The notes below the pieces were generated by a model, which did no database searches, was not told where the DNA came from, and was given only the letters and a program-made list of their open reading frames with translations. From contig CABHPA010000096.1 of NCBI GenBank assembly GCA_902168245.1, positions 1-64,000 on the forward strand: DNA of 64,000 nucleotides, written 5' to 3'. The translations under genes and the position numbers were made by a program. Position 1 is the stretch's first letter. Each line of letters begins with the position of its first letter. Positions 7,271-16,155 of this stretch are shown piece by piece. The DNA is from Candidatus Melainabacteria bacterium. GTDB taxonomy: Bacteria > Cyanobacteriota > Vampirovibrionia > Vampirovibrionales > Vampirovibrionaceae.

Positions 7271-9569
7271 GGCTACTGAAGAGCTTTGCTCGTTTTTTTT
7301 TTGATGCCGCTTCCGCCAGGATTTCCGGCGTCACCACGTGCGGGCGCTCGGCGGCAATCAGCCCGGCAATCTGTTTAACCCGGTTGTCCACGAACAGTTC
7401 TTCCAGCGGCAGGGTTAATTTGCGCTGCCAGCAAGCGTAAACCGGATCGGTCGTCCCCGGCAGATTGATTTGATCGACCTGCTGAAGCATGTCCTCAAAC
7501 TGCACCATGAACACCTTGGACTGGGTCTGGGCCACCAGCTTGTGGACGGCTCCCGACAGATCGGGCGTCATTGCGGGAACCGATTGCGGATCGGTGGAAA
7601 CCCCGGCTGGCAACATGTCGCGCTGCTCCAGCAGGTTTAAAATGGCCATGCGTTCCATCACCCGATCCTTAATCTGGCGATCGCGCATTTCCTTGTTGGG
7701 GTATAAATCCAATTCGGTGCGGACTGCAATGTCCTGGCCTTGCCAAAAGCCGCTCAGGGTGGGTAAATCATGGGTGCTGACCGCCACGGCCGCCGTGTCC
7801 TGGTATTCTTCCGGCGATTTGAAGCGGTCATCCAGTTTCTCGAAGAAAAACACCTTGTAAGAGTAAATGCCCCAGCGGTTCATGCGATCGCGCACGATAT
7901 CCGGCACGGTGCCCATATCTTCGCCAATCACCATACACTGGTTCCGCTGGCTTTCCAGCGCCAGAATGCCGAACATCTCATCCACCGGGTAATGAATGTA
8001 AGCGCCCTGGGATGGCGGCAAGCCCGGCGGAATCCAGAATAGCCGCATCAGGCCCATTACGTGATCGATGCGCAACGCACCGGCATGCCGCATGTTTTGC
8101 CGCAAAATTTCAATGAAGGATTCATACGCCTCTTCCCGCATTTTTTCGGGAATCAGCGGCGGAAGACCCCAGTCCTGGCCTTTCTGGTTGTACTCATCCG
8201 GCGGTGCGCCCACCGCGCTGGATTTGGCGAACAGGTGCTGGTTGGCCCATACATCGGCTCCGCCCCGATCCACGCCGACCGCCATGTCCATGTACAACCC
8301 GATGCCCAGGCTGTTTTCCAGGCAACGGCTTCCGGCCTCGCCCAACTGAATATCCACCAGCCATTGCAGGTACTGGTAGAACCCGACCCGCTCCCGGTTG
8401 GTTTCCAGGTATTCCTGAACCGCAGGGCTTTCCGGGTTCTGGTAAGCCGTGGGCCATGCGGGCCAGCCCCAAACGGAATTGTCTTCCTTGTGGAAACGTT
8501 CCTGCAAGGCGTGGAACAGCGCAAAACGCTCCAGCAGTCGGCCATGTTGCCGCACATATTCGTTAAACGCCTGGGCGCGTTCCGTGTTTTGCGCCAGATG
8601 GCGCTGGCAGAAGTTCTGGTACAGCAGCGCCAGCACTTCCAGCTTGCGGTGCCCGCTTTCCTGGTACGGCACCAGCGGTTCCTTGCGCAGCTGCTCCAGC
8701 GTGGTCTGGAAAGCCGGGTTGAACACCAGTTGCTTGGCTTCGGCGGATTCATGGAAATCGGCCACCGCCTCCACATCCAGGTACAGCACGTTAAAGTACA
8801 TGCGGCTGGACGGGGAATACGGGCTGGAGTGCGCCGGGTTGTGGGGGAACAGCGCATGCATCGGGTTCAGGCCCACCATGGCAGCCCCTTCCTCGGCGCA
8901 CCAGTCCACAATGCGGTTCAGGTCGCTGAAATCGCCCATGCCCCAGTTACGGTTGGAATGCACGGAATACAACTGCACGGCGGGGCCCCAAACCTTGCCG
9001 CTTTTGGGATTGTCTTCCGTTTGCCGCAAAATGGACGGCATGTAGCAGGTAGTGGGCGTCACCACCAGCAGCATGCTCACTTCCTCGCCGGATTGGGCTT
9101 CCCGAATTACAAAACGGTGATAGCCCTGCGGCAGTTGCATTTCCAACGCCATTTCGTAACGGGAAACGGTTTCCTGGTGTGTGGCCAGCTCAATATTGTC
9201 GATATGCCGCAGATCGCACGGCCGGAACTCCCCTTGGCGCAGGCTGCCGTCCTCGGTTTGCACCAGCCAGTAAAAGGTTCGCTCATGCAACGCCTGGGGC
9301 AGGCGGATTGGCACCTGAAGCACCGTTTCGGTTTCCGGCGTCACCAACACCGGCTCCAGCCAGCGGGCCACGGTGGCGTGTTGCAACCGATCGAACGCCT
9401 GGTTGATTTCCTCCTGGGAATTGGCGTTGACCTCCATGGCCGAAAGCAGCGCCCGATACATCTCATCGGTGACGGTATGCGCGTTGCCCCAGATATCCCG
9501 CCATTCCGGCTGGATGCCGTACGCCTGGGCCAGGTTTCGGATGTTGCTTTCCTGCGTCATGGTTTCCAT
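7221..9569 (-). CDS. malQ: 4-alpha-glucanotransferase (amylomaltase)
   Basis: GH77 enzyme that moves maltodextrin segments between chains and so recycles the short products left by TreY and TreZ. The N-terminal 150 or so residues form a beta-rich module. The catalytic barrel shows NWGMGDFSDL, the nucleophile in ALRIDHVMGLMRLFW, the acid/base in IGEDMGTVPD and the stabilising Asp in STHDLPTLSGFW. The canonical end is near AERPHVVTPE. After it comes EAASKKKRAK, where the Lys codons lie in an A10 run, then about 25 residues of composition unlike a MalQ end that read through DNA also encoding the TreY N-terminus in another frame. The start is the ATG at 9567-9569; the ATG nine bases on is equally possible. 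Confidence 0.93.
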   Translation of the reverse strand: METMTQESNIRNLAQAYGIQPEWRDIWGNAHTVTDEMYRALLSAMEVNANSQEEINQAFDRLQHATVARWLEPVLVTPETETVLQVPIRLPQALHERTFYWLVQTEDGSLRQGEFRPCDLRHIDNIELATHQETVSRYEMALEMQLPQGYHRFVIREAQSGEEVSMLLVVTPTTCYMPSILRQTEDNPKSGKVWGPAVQLYSVHSNRNWGMGDFSDLNRIVDWCAEEGAAMVGLNPMHALFPHNPAHSSPYSPSSRMYFNVLYLDVEAVADFHESAEAKQLVFNPAFQTTLEQLRKEPLVPYQESGHRKLEVLALLYQNFCQRHLAQNTERAQAFNEYVRQHGRLLERFALFHALQERFHKEDNSVWGWPAWPTAYQNPESPAVQEYLETNRERVGFYQYLQWLVDIQLGEAGSRCLENSLGIGLYMDMAVGVDRGGADVWANQHLFAKSSAVGAPPDEYNQKGQDWGLPPLIPEKMREEAYESFIEILRQNMRHAGALRIDHVMGLMRLFWIPPGLPPSQGAYIHYPVDEMFGILALESQRNQCMVIGEDMGTVPDIVRDRMNRWGIYSYKVFFFEKLDDRFKSPEEYQDTAAVAVSTHDLPTLSGFWQGQDIAVRTELDLYPNKEMRDRQIKDRVMERMAILNLLEQRDMLPAGVSTDPQSVPAMTPDLSGAVHKLVAQTQSKVFMVQFEDMLQQVDQINLPGTTDPVYACWQRKLTLPLEELFVDNRVKQIAGLIAAERPHVVTPEILAEAASKKKRAKLFSSHSTRHVSVPVQQAVPV
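7293..7302 (-). other. A10 slippery run linking malQ and treY frames
   Basis: On the coding strand ten consecutive A residues follow GCATC near the end of malQ. Losing one A, gaining two, or a +1 ribosomal shift moves the malQ frame (AAA AAA AAA CGA) into the treY frame (AAA AAA AAC GAG). That gives a continuous MalQ-TreY protein of about 1,765 residues. The treY frame is open from 7330 onward, so the fusion has no stop. Long A-runs are known sites of RNA polymerase slippage. Whether it happens here is inference, and a homopolymer assembly error must be excluded. Confidence 0.6.
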
Positions 9570-9700
9570 CTTGCGTTTGCTTTCTATGATTCTTTGCTTG
9601 TTTACGGTTGCTGTCGCGAAATATCAGTAAGTCTTGCTTTTAGTCTGCCGGGCTTGTGTTTTGAATTGGATAAAGGCAATTGGTTTGCCTGCGGTTCCCC

Positions 9701-11620
9701 TCAATCCGCTAACCAAATGACCGACCAAGGGGAAAGTTGGCCCGACCGCACCTCTTGGATGACCGTTTGCGCCGTCTGGTAAAGAACCCTGAAACGATCC
9801 AAGCCAATATTATCGAAAAGCCGCAACGGCAAAGTCAATGCGTCGGCTCCCAAATTCGCGGCCAGAATCAGGGTGCTTCCGTTGCCGAGCGTCCATTGCG
9901 CCAGGATTCCCGTTTCCCCTAAAAATTTACAATTCCGTTTACTTTGCCTGTCGTGGGCCAATTGCGCCAGCCACGGGATGATTTCCCGTTTGCGGATGCC
10001 CAGCAGTTCCCGGTAAAAATGTCGCCATTCGGCATGTTTGGCCTGCTCTGAAACTTCCCAATCCAGCACGGAAGCCTCAAAGGTTTCCGGCGCGCCGGGA
10101 TCGGGAATCCGCTCCCTGACCGCCGAATCGCTGAATTCGGGAAACCTCGCGAATTCCTTGCGGCGGCCTTCCGTCACCAGTTTCGCCAGTTCCGGGCCGA
10201 AATCGCAGAAGAATAAAAACGGTTTTTCGCTTTGCCATTCCTCGCCCATAAACAGTAGCGGAATGGATGGCGCGAGCAGAAATACGGTCAGCAAGGCCCG
10301 CATGGTTGCCGGTTCGGTAAGCTGGCACAGCCTTTCCCCGAAGGCTCGGTTGCCTACTTGGTCGTGGTTTTGCAGGAAATTTACAAAATCGCTTAACGGG
10401 TAAGCGGCGCTGCGCGATCCCCTGGGTTCATCCCGGTAGGCGGAGTGTTCGCCCTGGTAGGCGAAACCTTCCGTCAGGCAGCGGGCCAGGTGTTCCACCG
10501 CCGTTTTGCCGGAGGGGTTTTTTACGTAATCGGCGTAATAGCCGGACTGTTCCCCGGTGGCCACCACGTGCGCGGCATGGTGGAAATCATCGTTCCATTG
10601 GGCGTTAAATTGGGTTTGGGCTTGCGTATGGCTTTGGTTAGCGGGGGCTAAAAACCGGCAGGCGTTGTCGTCGTTTTCCAACACCAGATGAACATGCCGC
10701 CCCGGACGGATAGTGGCCCGCACCGTTTCCGCCAGCTCATTCAAAATATGCCGGGAGGATGCATCCTCAATGGCATGCACTGCGTCAAACCGCAGCCCGT
10801 CGAAATGGTATTCGTTCAGCCAGTACAACGCGTTCTGAATAAAAAATTCCCGCACCGGCTGCGCGCCTTCAAAATTAATGCCCGCGCCCCAGGGCGTATG
10901 ATAATGCTCCGTGAAAAAATCCTGTGCATAAGTATGTAAGTAATTACCATCTGGTCCGAAATGGTTGTACACCACATCCAGAAAGACCATTAAGCCTTTC
11001 TGGTGCGCAGTTTGAATTAAATGTTTCAGATCGTCCGGTGTGCCGTAACGGCTATCGGGCGCATAATGCAACACTCCATCGTATCCCCAGTTCCGGCCGC
11101 CCGGAAAATCGGAAAGCGGCATCAGCTCAATGGCCGTAACGCCCAAATCAACCAGATAGTCCAGTTTTTGGCGAACTCCTTCAAATGTGCCTTCCGGGGT
11201 AAAACTGCCGACGTGCAATTCATATAAAATCGTTTCCTCCCACGGGCGACCGTTCCAGTTTGCGTCCTTCCATCGGAAACGCGCTGGATCAATCACCTGG
11301 CTGGGGCCGTGTACATCTTGCGGCTGGAAACGGGATGCGGGATCCGGCACTTTTAAGCCGCTTGCCAGTTGGAACCGATAAAGCGTCCCGTCGCCCGCCT
11401 GGGGCGTAAACGCCTCAAACCAGCCGTCCGGTTTGGCTTGCATAGGAAAAAACTGTTCTTCCCCGGTTTCCAGCACTAGCGTTATCTGTTGGGCGGAAGG
11501 CGCCCACAGCCGGAAATAAACGCCCGTTCCGTCCGGTGCTAATTGCGCCCCGAACGGCATGGGATGATGGCGAACCAATGCGCTCGATTCGGTTTGCGGT
11601 GCGGTATGGATTCCAGCCAT
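9701..11620 (-). CDS. treZ: Maltooligosyltrehalose trehalohydrolase
   Basis: Cleaves maltooligosyltrehalose to free trehalose and a shortened maltodextrin, the second step of the pathway. An N-terminal carbohydrate-binding-like module (GVYFRLWAPSAQQITLVLE) is followed by the GH13 barrel with ELHVGSFTPEGTF, DVVYNHFGPDGNY, the nucleophile in LRFDAVHAI, the acid in LVLENDDN and QNHDQVGNRAFGER. The ATG at 11618-11620 was preferred over an upstream in-frame codon because GAGGAA lies six bases before it. It is the first gene of treZ-malQ-treY, 131 bases ahead of malQ. The same three genes are neighbours in Pseudomonas species. Confidence 0.94.
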   Translation of the reverse strand: MAGIHTAPQTESSALVRHHPMPFGAQLAPDGTGVYFRLWAPSAQQITLVLETGEEQFFPMQAKPDGWFEAFTPQAGDGTLYRFQLASGLKVPDPASRFQPQDVHGPSQVIDPARFRWKDANWNGRPWEETILYELHVGSFTPEGTFEGVRQKLDYLVDLGVTAIELMPLSDFPGGRNWGYDGVLHYAPDSRYGTPDDLKHLIQTAHQKGLMVFLDVVYNHFGPDGNYLHTYAQDFFTEHYHTPWGAGINFEGAQPVREFFIQNALYWLNEYHFDGLRFDAVHAIEDASSRHILNELAETVRATIRPGRHVHLVLENDDNACRFLAPANQSHTQAQTQFNAQWNDDFHHAAHVVATGEQSGYYADYVKNPSGKTAVEHLARCLTEGFAYQGEHSAYRDEPRGSRSAAYPLSDFVNFLQNHDQVGNRAFGERLCQLTEPATMRALLTVFLLAPSIPLLFMGEEWQSEKPFLFFCDFGPELAKLVTEGRRKEFARFPEFSDSAVRERIPDPGAPETFEASVLDWEVSEQAKHAEWRHFYRELLGIRKREIIPWLAQLAHDRQSKRNCKFLGETGILAQWTLGNGSTLILAANLGADALTLPLRLFDNIGLDRFRVLYQTAQTVIQEVRSGQLSPWSVIWLAD

Positions 11621-11803
11621 GATGTTCCTCACTTCCGGTGGATTCTTAAAACTCAATTCTCATAACAGGCAGTTTGGTTGTGCGAAAGCGCCTGCGGGGC
11701 ATCTGTTTTTGGGGTTTGCCAAGTGAATGATGCTCTCTCGTTTGGAAGCCCGATTATATAATAAAATCAAGCGATAGCTCAACCATTTAACAATAAAAAC
11801 AGC

Positions 11804-11830
11804 ATAAAAAAAGAGCCGGAAAACCGGCTC
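11804..11830 (-). terminator. Intrinsic terminator of the SDR gene
   Basis: On the minus strand GAGCCGG-TTTT-CCGGCTC is followed by TTTTTTT. It is a compact perfect 7-bp stem with a T-run, 27 bases beyond the SDR stop at 11857. It separates that transcript from the trehalose operon. Confidence 0.85.
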
Positions 11831-11856
11831 GATAAGATCCCCAAAAGAAAGCTTTT

Positions 11857-12747
11857 TTAGCTGTTGACAATCCGTCCCCCGTTGGGGTGAAGGATTTGCC
11901 CGGTGATATAAGAAGAATCCTTGGCTGCCAAAAACACATAGCACGGCGCAACTTCGGACGGTTGACCGGCCCTGCCCATGGGCGTATCCGCGCCAAATGC
12001 CTGAACATCTTTTTCGGAAAAACTGGCCGGAATCAGTGGCGTCCATATCGGGCCGGGCGCCACCCCGTTTACCCGGATTCCCCGCTCGGCCAACTGCTGC
12101 GACAGCGAGCGGGTAAATGTGACAATGGCCCCTTTGGTGGCGGAATAATCCAATAAATGCTCGGAACCCTGGTAAGCCGTGACGGATGCCGTGTTAATGA
12201 TTGCGCCCCCGGTTTGCAGGTGCGCCAGGGCCGCCTGGCTAAGATAAAACATGGAAAATATATTGGTGCGGAATGTGGTTTCCATCTGCCGCATGTCCAT
12301 TGTTTCCAGGTTTTCCGATTCCCAATGCTCCCCGGCGTTGTTCACCAGAATGTCCAGCTTTCCGAACGCGGCCACGGTTTGCGCCACCGCGTCATGGCAG
12401 AATTTCTCATTACCCACGTCACCGGCAATTAAGAGGGCGCGTTGCCCGTAATTTTCCACCAGTTGTTTTGTGCGTTGGGCGTCGTCATGTTCGTTCAGGT
12501 AAACAATGGCCACATCGGCGCCCTCTTTGGCGTAAATGAGCGCCACGGCCCGCCCAATCCCGCTGTCTCCCCCGGTAACCAGGGCCGCTTTGCCCTTCAG
12601 TTTCCCGGCGGCACGATACTCCGGATCATCCTCCAGCGGCTGGGGGCGCATGGGCGCTTGGCGGCCCGGCTTTACGGCCTGATGCTGCAAAGGGCGATGC
12701 TGCAATGCTTCCTCGGTTTTGTTATCCGTGGCCGCAGTCCTTGCCAT
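11857..12747 (-). CDS. SDR-family oxidoreductase, YghA/GsiB-like
   Basis: NAD(P)-dependent short-chain dehydrogenase. Residues up to about 50 form an extended hydrophilic lead (RPLQHQAVKPGRQAPM), as in YghA and Bacillus stress-induced GsiB-type dehydrogenases. The Rossmann motif is TGGDSGIGRAVA, NNAGEHWE follows, and the catalytic Ser and YxxxK lie in NTASVTAYQGS and YSATKGA. The ATG at 12745-12747 follows GGGGGAAG. The TTG six bases upstream is less likely. The substrate cannot be read from sequence. It has its own terminator and is not part of the treZ operon. Confidence 0.88.
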   Translation of the reverse strand: MARTAATDNKTEEALQHRPLQHQAVKPGRQAPMRPQPLEDDPEYRAAGKLKGKAALVTGGDSGIGRAVALIYAKEGADVAIVYLNEHDDAQRTKQLVENYGQRALLIAGDVGNEKFCHDAVAQTVAAFGKLDILVNNAGEHWESENLETMDMRQMETTFRTNIFSMFYLSQAALAHLQTGGAIINTASVTAYQGSEHLLDYSATKGAIVTFTRSLSQQLAERGIRVNGVAPGPIWTPLIPASFSEKDVQAFGADTPMGRAGQPSEVAPCYVFLAAKDSSYITGQILHPNGGRIVNS

Positions 12748-12996
12748 CTTCAACTTCCCCCAACAAACAGTTCGATTGTTTATCTATTGAAGTTTTTTTT
12801 GCGTCGACTTTCAACTAGCCGGTTGTCTAAAAAATGGATGGGGATTTGAACGGAAAATAGACCGAACGACTATTCGTTATCCCGCGCCCGCCAGCGGATT
12901 ATGAAGCCGTTTCCCGCTTTTGGGGCCGGGCAATGCCGGATTGGGTCAATTGGGTTGCGGGATTTAAAAATCCCTGTTTATTCTTGCCATGTTTTC

Positions 12997-14952
12997 CTAA
13001 TGGGGTGAATTCTGAAAAGCAGACGCGTAATAGGCCGTTCCCATGGGCAGATAGCCATACGTCCTGGAATACGGGGCTGGGAACGCTGGCTGGGGATAAG
13101 GGGGTATTTTAAATGCCAGCGCGGAACCCGCAGGCGAATGTTGCACAGGCCGGGACATAGGTTGGGCCGCTTGCTTTTGCGATTTTTCGGTTTGCATGGC
13201 CTTGGTGAAATATAGGACTTCCGCCGCCAGTAAAATGGCGCTGGTCGTAATCACGGCGCTAAAATTGCCGACCAGCTTACCAAGCCATTCATCCTGCCCG
13301 GACAGGAACGCCTTGTCCATTTGCTGCAGTTGTTGTCGGTTAAATTTCCGTTGGGCCTCATTTTGCGAGTCGCAGACCAGTTTTTCCAGTTTCCGCATGC
13401 GGTTGGGGATGGTCCAGAATTTTTCCACGCCCGTGTATACCAGTCGCAGAAAATTGTGCATGACCGGCGCCAGCGCCATATAGGCCGTTTGCACGTATTC
13501 TCGTGGAATGCCCAGTTTTTCGCCTGCCAGGATGACCGCGCCGGTTCCCACCAGCGGAACGGGATGGGTGGCTTTAATGGAGCTGGCCATGCCGATGCGG
13601 GCGTTTAATTCCTTGAGCGCCATTTTTTCAATATATTTTTCCAGTTTGGCCGGATGCTTGCGGACGGATTCGGGGGGCTGAATCTGCCCCTTCTCAATCA
13701 GCATGCGGATACTGGCTTTGAAGTTTTCTTTCGCTTCCCGAATCGCAAATGGGATCGCTGCGGCGGAACCGGCGGCCCCGATGCCCCCAATTACGGCGCG
13801 AGAGGCGACATCCGCGCCCGGCATGGAAAGAATCCCCCCGGCTGGCACATTGAACCAGACCCCGAACAACCCGCCCAGCAGACCGGCCTTGACGCCATGC
13901 TTAATGTCCGGCCCCGCTTCCCCTTGCGGGTTGAATAGCGTTTTCAGCAGGTTTCGCTGGTTTTTGGGGCCGTATATGGTTTCAAAAGAAAGGGTTTTGT
14001 CCCTGGCTTTCAGGTTTTCGTTCACCACCCCCATCACGCTCAGTACGTTGCCCGTAATATCAATCGCGCTCATCAGGCCGGTTCGGATTGCCGTTGCAAC
14101 CGTTCCCCCCTCTTTGAAAAAGTGGTTGATCGTTGGCTCCCCGACGACTCCTAACCCCAGGCTCAACGCAATGGAATGCCACTCCACGTCCTGGCTGTCG
14201 GCGTATATTTTTTGCGCCAAATCCAGACCCAATAGTTGCTGGCGGGTTCTGGGGCTGCGGTTCAGCGTTCGGGTTAAATCCGGGTTGCCGGGGACGCGGA
14301 TTCGGTACAATTGCCGTAACCCCTCGAATTCCGGTGTTTGCCCGTTTAAACGACGGTTTATATTTGCAATGGTCGGTTGGGGCAAATCGGTGTCCGCATA
14401 GCCGGAAATCAGTTTTTCAATTAAATCCGTCAAAATAACATTGTTGGTCACAATGCCGGTTTTGGGATTCCGGTAGGGTTGGGCGAACTCTTTTTTCAAG
14501 ACGCCGTCAATCATGGTTTGCAGCAGCGCAGTAGTTTGCGGGGTTTCCACGGGCAGCAAAACCGGCTGCGCCGATTGCGGCAATAGCCCCTGTTTTTTGG
14601 CCTGCTGCATGGCGGGTTGCAACATGCTTTTTAATTTGGGGTAGGGGCTTTCAATGCGGCCATCTGGGTGAATAAAGCCGTATTCCAGGCCATAGCCTTT
14701 CGGCAACTGGAGCTTCCGGCCTTGTTGTATGCGGGCCAGCAGATCGGCCTGGCTGGCTTCGGGCAACTTCAACGTGGCGGATATTTCACGGGCCAGTTGC
14801 CGCTGCTGCTGCGTGTTTAAATCGGTCGCGCGGGATCCGAATTGCAAACCTGATTCAGCAAGCCTGGTTTGTGGTGGGCGTAAAGGCTGGGCAAGCGTTT
14901 TTTTCCGCCAGTCGGCAGACGCAGGCCCGCCCTGCGAAGCGTGGACTCTCAT
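12997..14952 (-). CDS. Large tagged membrane protein of unknown family
   Basis: 651-residue protein with no recognised domain. The first 35 residues are basic and rich in Pro and Gln, followed by LQFGS at residues 36-40, a tag seen at the same place in two other proteins of this window. Long Gly/Ala-rich hydrophobic stretches lie in the middle (AGLLGGLFGVWFNVPAGG; AVIGGIGAAGSAAAIPFAI) and a helix near the end (SAVITTSAILLAAEVLYF). A Pro/Tyr/Gln-rich tail closes it. The ATG at 14950-14952 was chosen over a TTG nine bases upstream. It resembles the proteins at 2423 and 60782 in architecture, but I see no clear alignment among them. Confidence 0.7.
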   Translation of the reverse strand: MRVHASQGGPASADWRKKTLAQPLRPPQTRLAESGLQFGSRATDLNTQQQRQLAREISATLKLPEASQADLLARIQQGRKLQLPKGYGLEYGFIHPDGRIESPYPKLKSMLQPAMQQAKKQGLLPQSAQPVLLPVETPQTTALLQTMIDGVLKKEFAQPYRNPKTGIVTNNVILTDLIEKLISGYADTDLPQPTIANINRRLNGQTPEFEGLRQLYRIRVPGNPDLTRTLNRSPRTRQQLLGLDLAQKIYADSQDVEWHSIALSLGLGVVGEPTINHFFKEGGTVATAIRTGLMSAIDITGNVLSVMGVVNENLKARDKTLSFETIYGPKNQRNLLKTLFNPQGEAGPDIKHGVKAGLLGGLFGVWFNVPAGGILSMPGADVASRAVIGGIGAAGSAAAIPFAIREAKENFKASIRMLIEKGQIQPPESVRKHPAKLEKYIEKMALKELNARIGMASSIKATHPVPLVGTGAVILAGEKLGIPREYVQTAYMALAPVMHNFLRLVYTGVEKFWTIPNRMRKLEKLVCDSQNEAQRKFNRQQLQQMDKAFLSGQDEWLGKLVGNFSAVITTSAILLAAEVLYFTKAMQTEKSQKQAAQPMSRPVQHSPAGSALAFKIPPYPQPAFPAPYSRTYGYLPMGTAYYASAFQNSPH

Positions 14953-15261
14953 GGGGTTCAATTCACCAGTTATAAAAATAGAACGCCTTGTGGAAACATT
15001 GCCGCATTACCGTAAGCGGTAAGCAGGAAACTTTTATAGCATAAACCCCGAAACCCCCAAATGCGATATGGAGGCTTGCGCCGATTGCGCTTCAGCGACC
15101 GGCGTCAGCCTATGTCGGGAGTTCCGTGCGGGCTTCATAGCTGTCAATCGGGAAATCCCTTGCTGTTGAGCCGGGGCTGGCGGATTGCCTGCCAGCCCCT
15201 CACTGAAATTCCGGTGCGGCCCGCAAGCTGAAATTGGCAAGCCTGCTTAACCGGATGCAGG
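14953..15261. other. Gene-free gap with inverted repeat
   Basis: A perfect 9-bp inverted repeat, GGGGCTGGC at 15173-15181 and GCCAGCCCC at 15191-15199, lies just past the hemerythrin-like gene. It has no T-run on either strand. A 68-codon minus-strand frame at 15034-15240 lacks a ribosome binding site and protein-like composition. Nothing else stands out. Confidence 0.4.
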
Positions 15262-15735
15262 CTAATAGATGGTCATGCCGGAAGAGGGCAAGGACTCATG
15301 CGTCATCTGGTTCTTCATGTTGGTGGCAATGTAGTACTGATCCCGCTCGCTTAGGTACACCTTGGCCCAGGGGAAGATCATCTCCTCATCCGCGCGGCGG
15401 GCATGTACAATCAGTTCTTTCAGTTTCACCATGTTTTTCCAGAACTCGCCGCTCGGTTCATCCACGTGCATCATGATGGCGTATTCGGTCTGATCCTCAA
15501 TCTGCTTGTGAACCGCGCGGGCTTTTGCCAGTAAATCGTCATACTCGCCGCCGCGTTGCATGAAAGGGAACAGCAGGTTTTCCTCGATTTGCAGGTAGCT
15601 GTTGATTTCATCCAGAATCGTGTTGGCTTTTTCCAGTCGGGTGGCGTCATCAAGGTGGCGATAATTCGCGATCAGGTCTTCCAGCACGCGTTCGGCAAGG
15701 TTCAGCTTGGCTGCAATCACGTTCAGAATTTCCAT
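15262..15735 (-). CDS. Hemerythrin-like HHE-domain protein
   Basis: Small cytoplasmic four-helix protein of the hemerythrin HHE type, which binds a di-iron centre and handles oxygen, nitric oxide or iron. Candidate ligands are His in NYRHLDD, Glu in QIEENLLFPFM, His in RAVHKQIED and His in IVHARRADEEMIFP. The repeated H...E..LFP pattern is characteristic. The ATG at 15733-15735 follows GGGGAGGG at ideal distance. An in-frame upstream ATG would add eight residues. It is monocistronic as far as can be seen. Confidence 0.8.
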   Translation of the reverse strand: MEILNVIAAKLNLAERVLEDLIANYRHLDDATRLEKANTILDEINSYLQIEENLLFPFMQRGGEYDDLLAKARAVHKQIEDQTEYAIMMHVDEPSGEFWKNMVKLKELIVHARRADEEMIFPWAKVYLSERDQYYIATNMKNQMTHESLPSSGMTIY

Positions 15736-16155
15736 GTTATCCCTCCCCATAGGCTGCAAGGCTATTTTAACGCCCGCAATACCGCGCCGTCATCGCCCGT
15801 CCGGCTATTTTGCGAGCCGTCAGCGATACGGAAGGGCTTTCCCTCTTGTATCCTGTTTTCCTTTCATTTTTAATTGAGGGCAGTGAAACGCGGCGTTAAA
15901 CGAAACGTTCAGCAGTGGAAAGTATGGCGGTGGATAGCATACCGTATCGGACACGCCTGGCGGGGCCAGTCACCTTTTTCCCCTGGGCGCAGGCCGAGGG
16001 AAAGCCATATTGGGCCGCATGCGGTTTCAAATTGAGAGCTGAATTTGAGGCAGAATTTAAAGCAGGTTCACCATGAGAAGCGAGGCAATCTGAAGCATGC
16101 AGGGGTTTTATTCAACCAGCGATGTGAAGCGCACTGCCGAGGGTCACTTTACTCC
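15736..16155. other. Divergent intergenic region, 420 bp
   Basis: It separates the hemerythrin-like gene from the phosphatase and must hold both promoters. A weak hairpin (AGGG-CTTT-CCCT near 15828-15845) precedes a T-rich stretch. No clear -35/-10 pair and no coding frame with a ribosome binding site were found. The TTG at 16045 in frame with the phosphatase is unlikely as a start. Confidence 0.4.

Noticed and set aside
15034-15240. 68-codon minus-strand frame
   Set aside because: No ribosome binding site, unlikely composition, and overlaps an inverted repeat.
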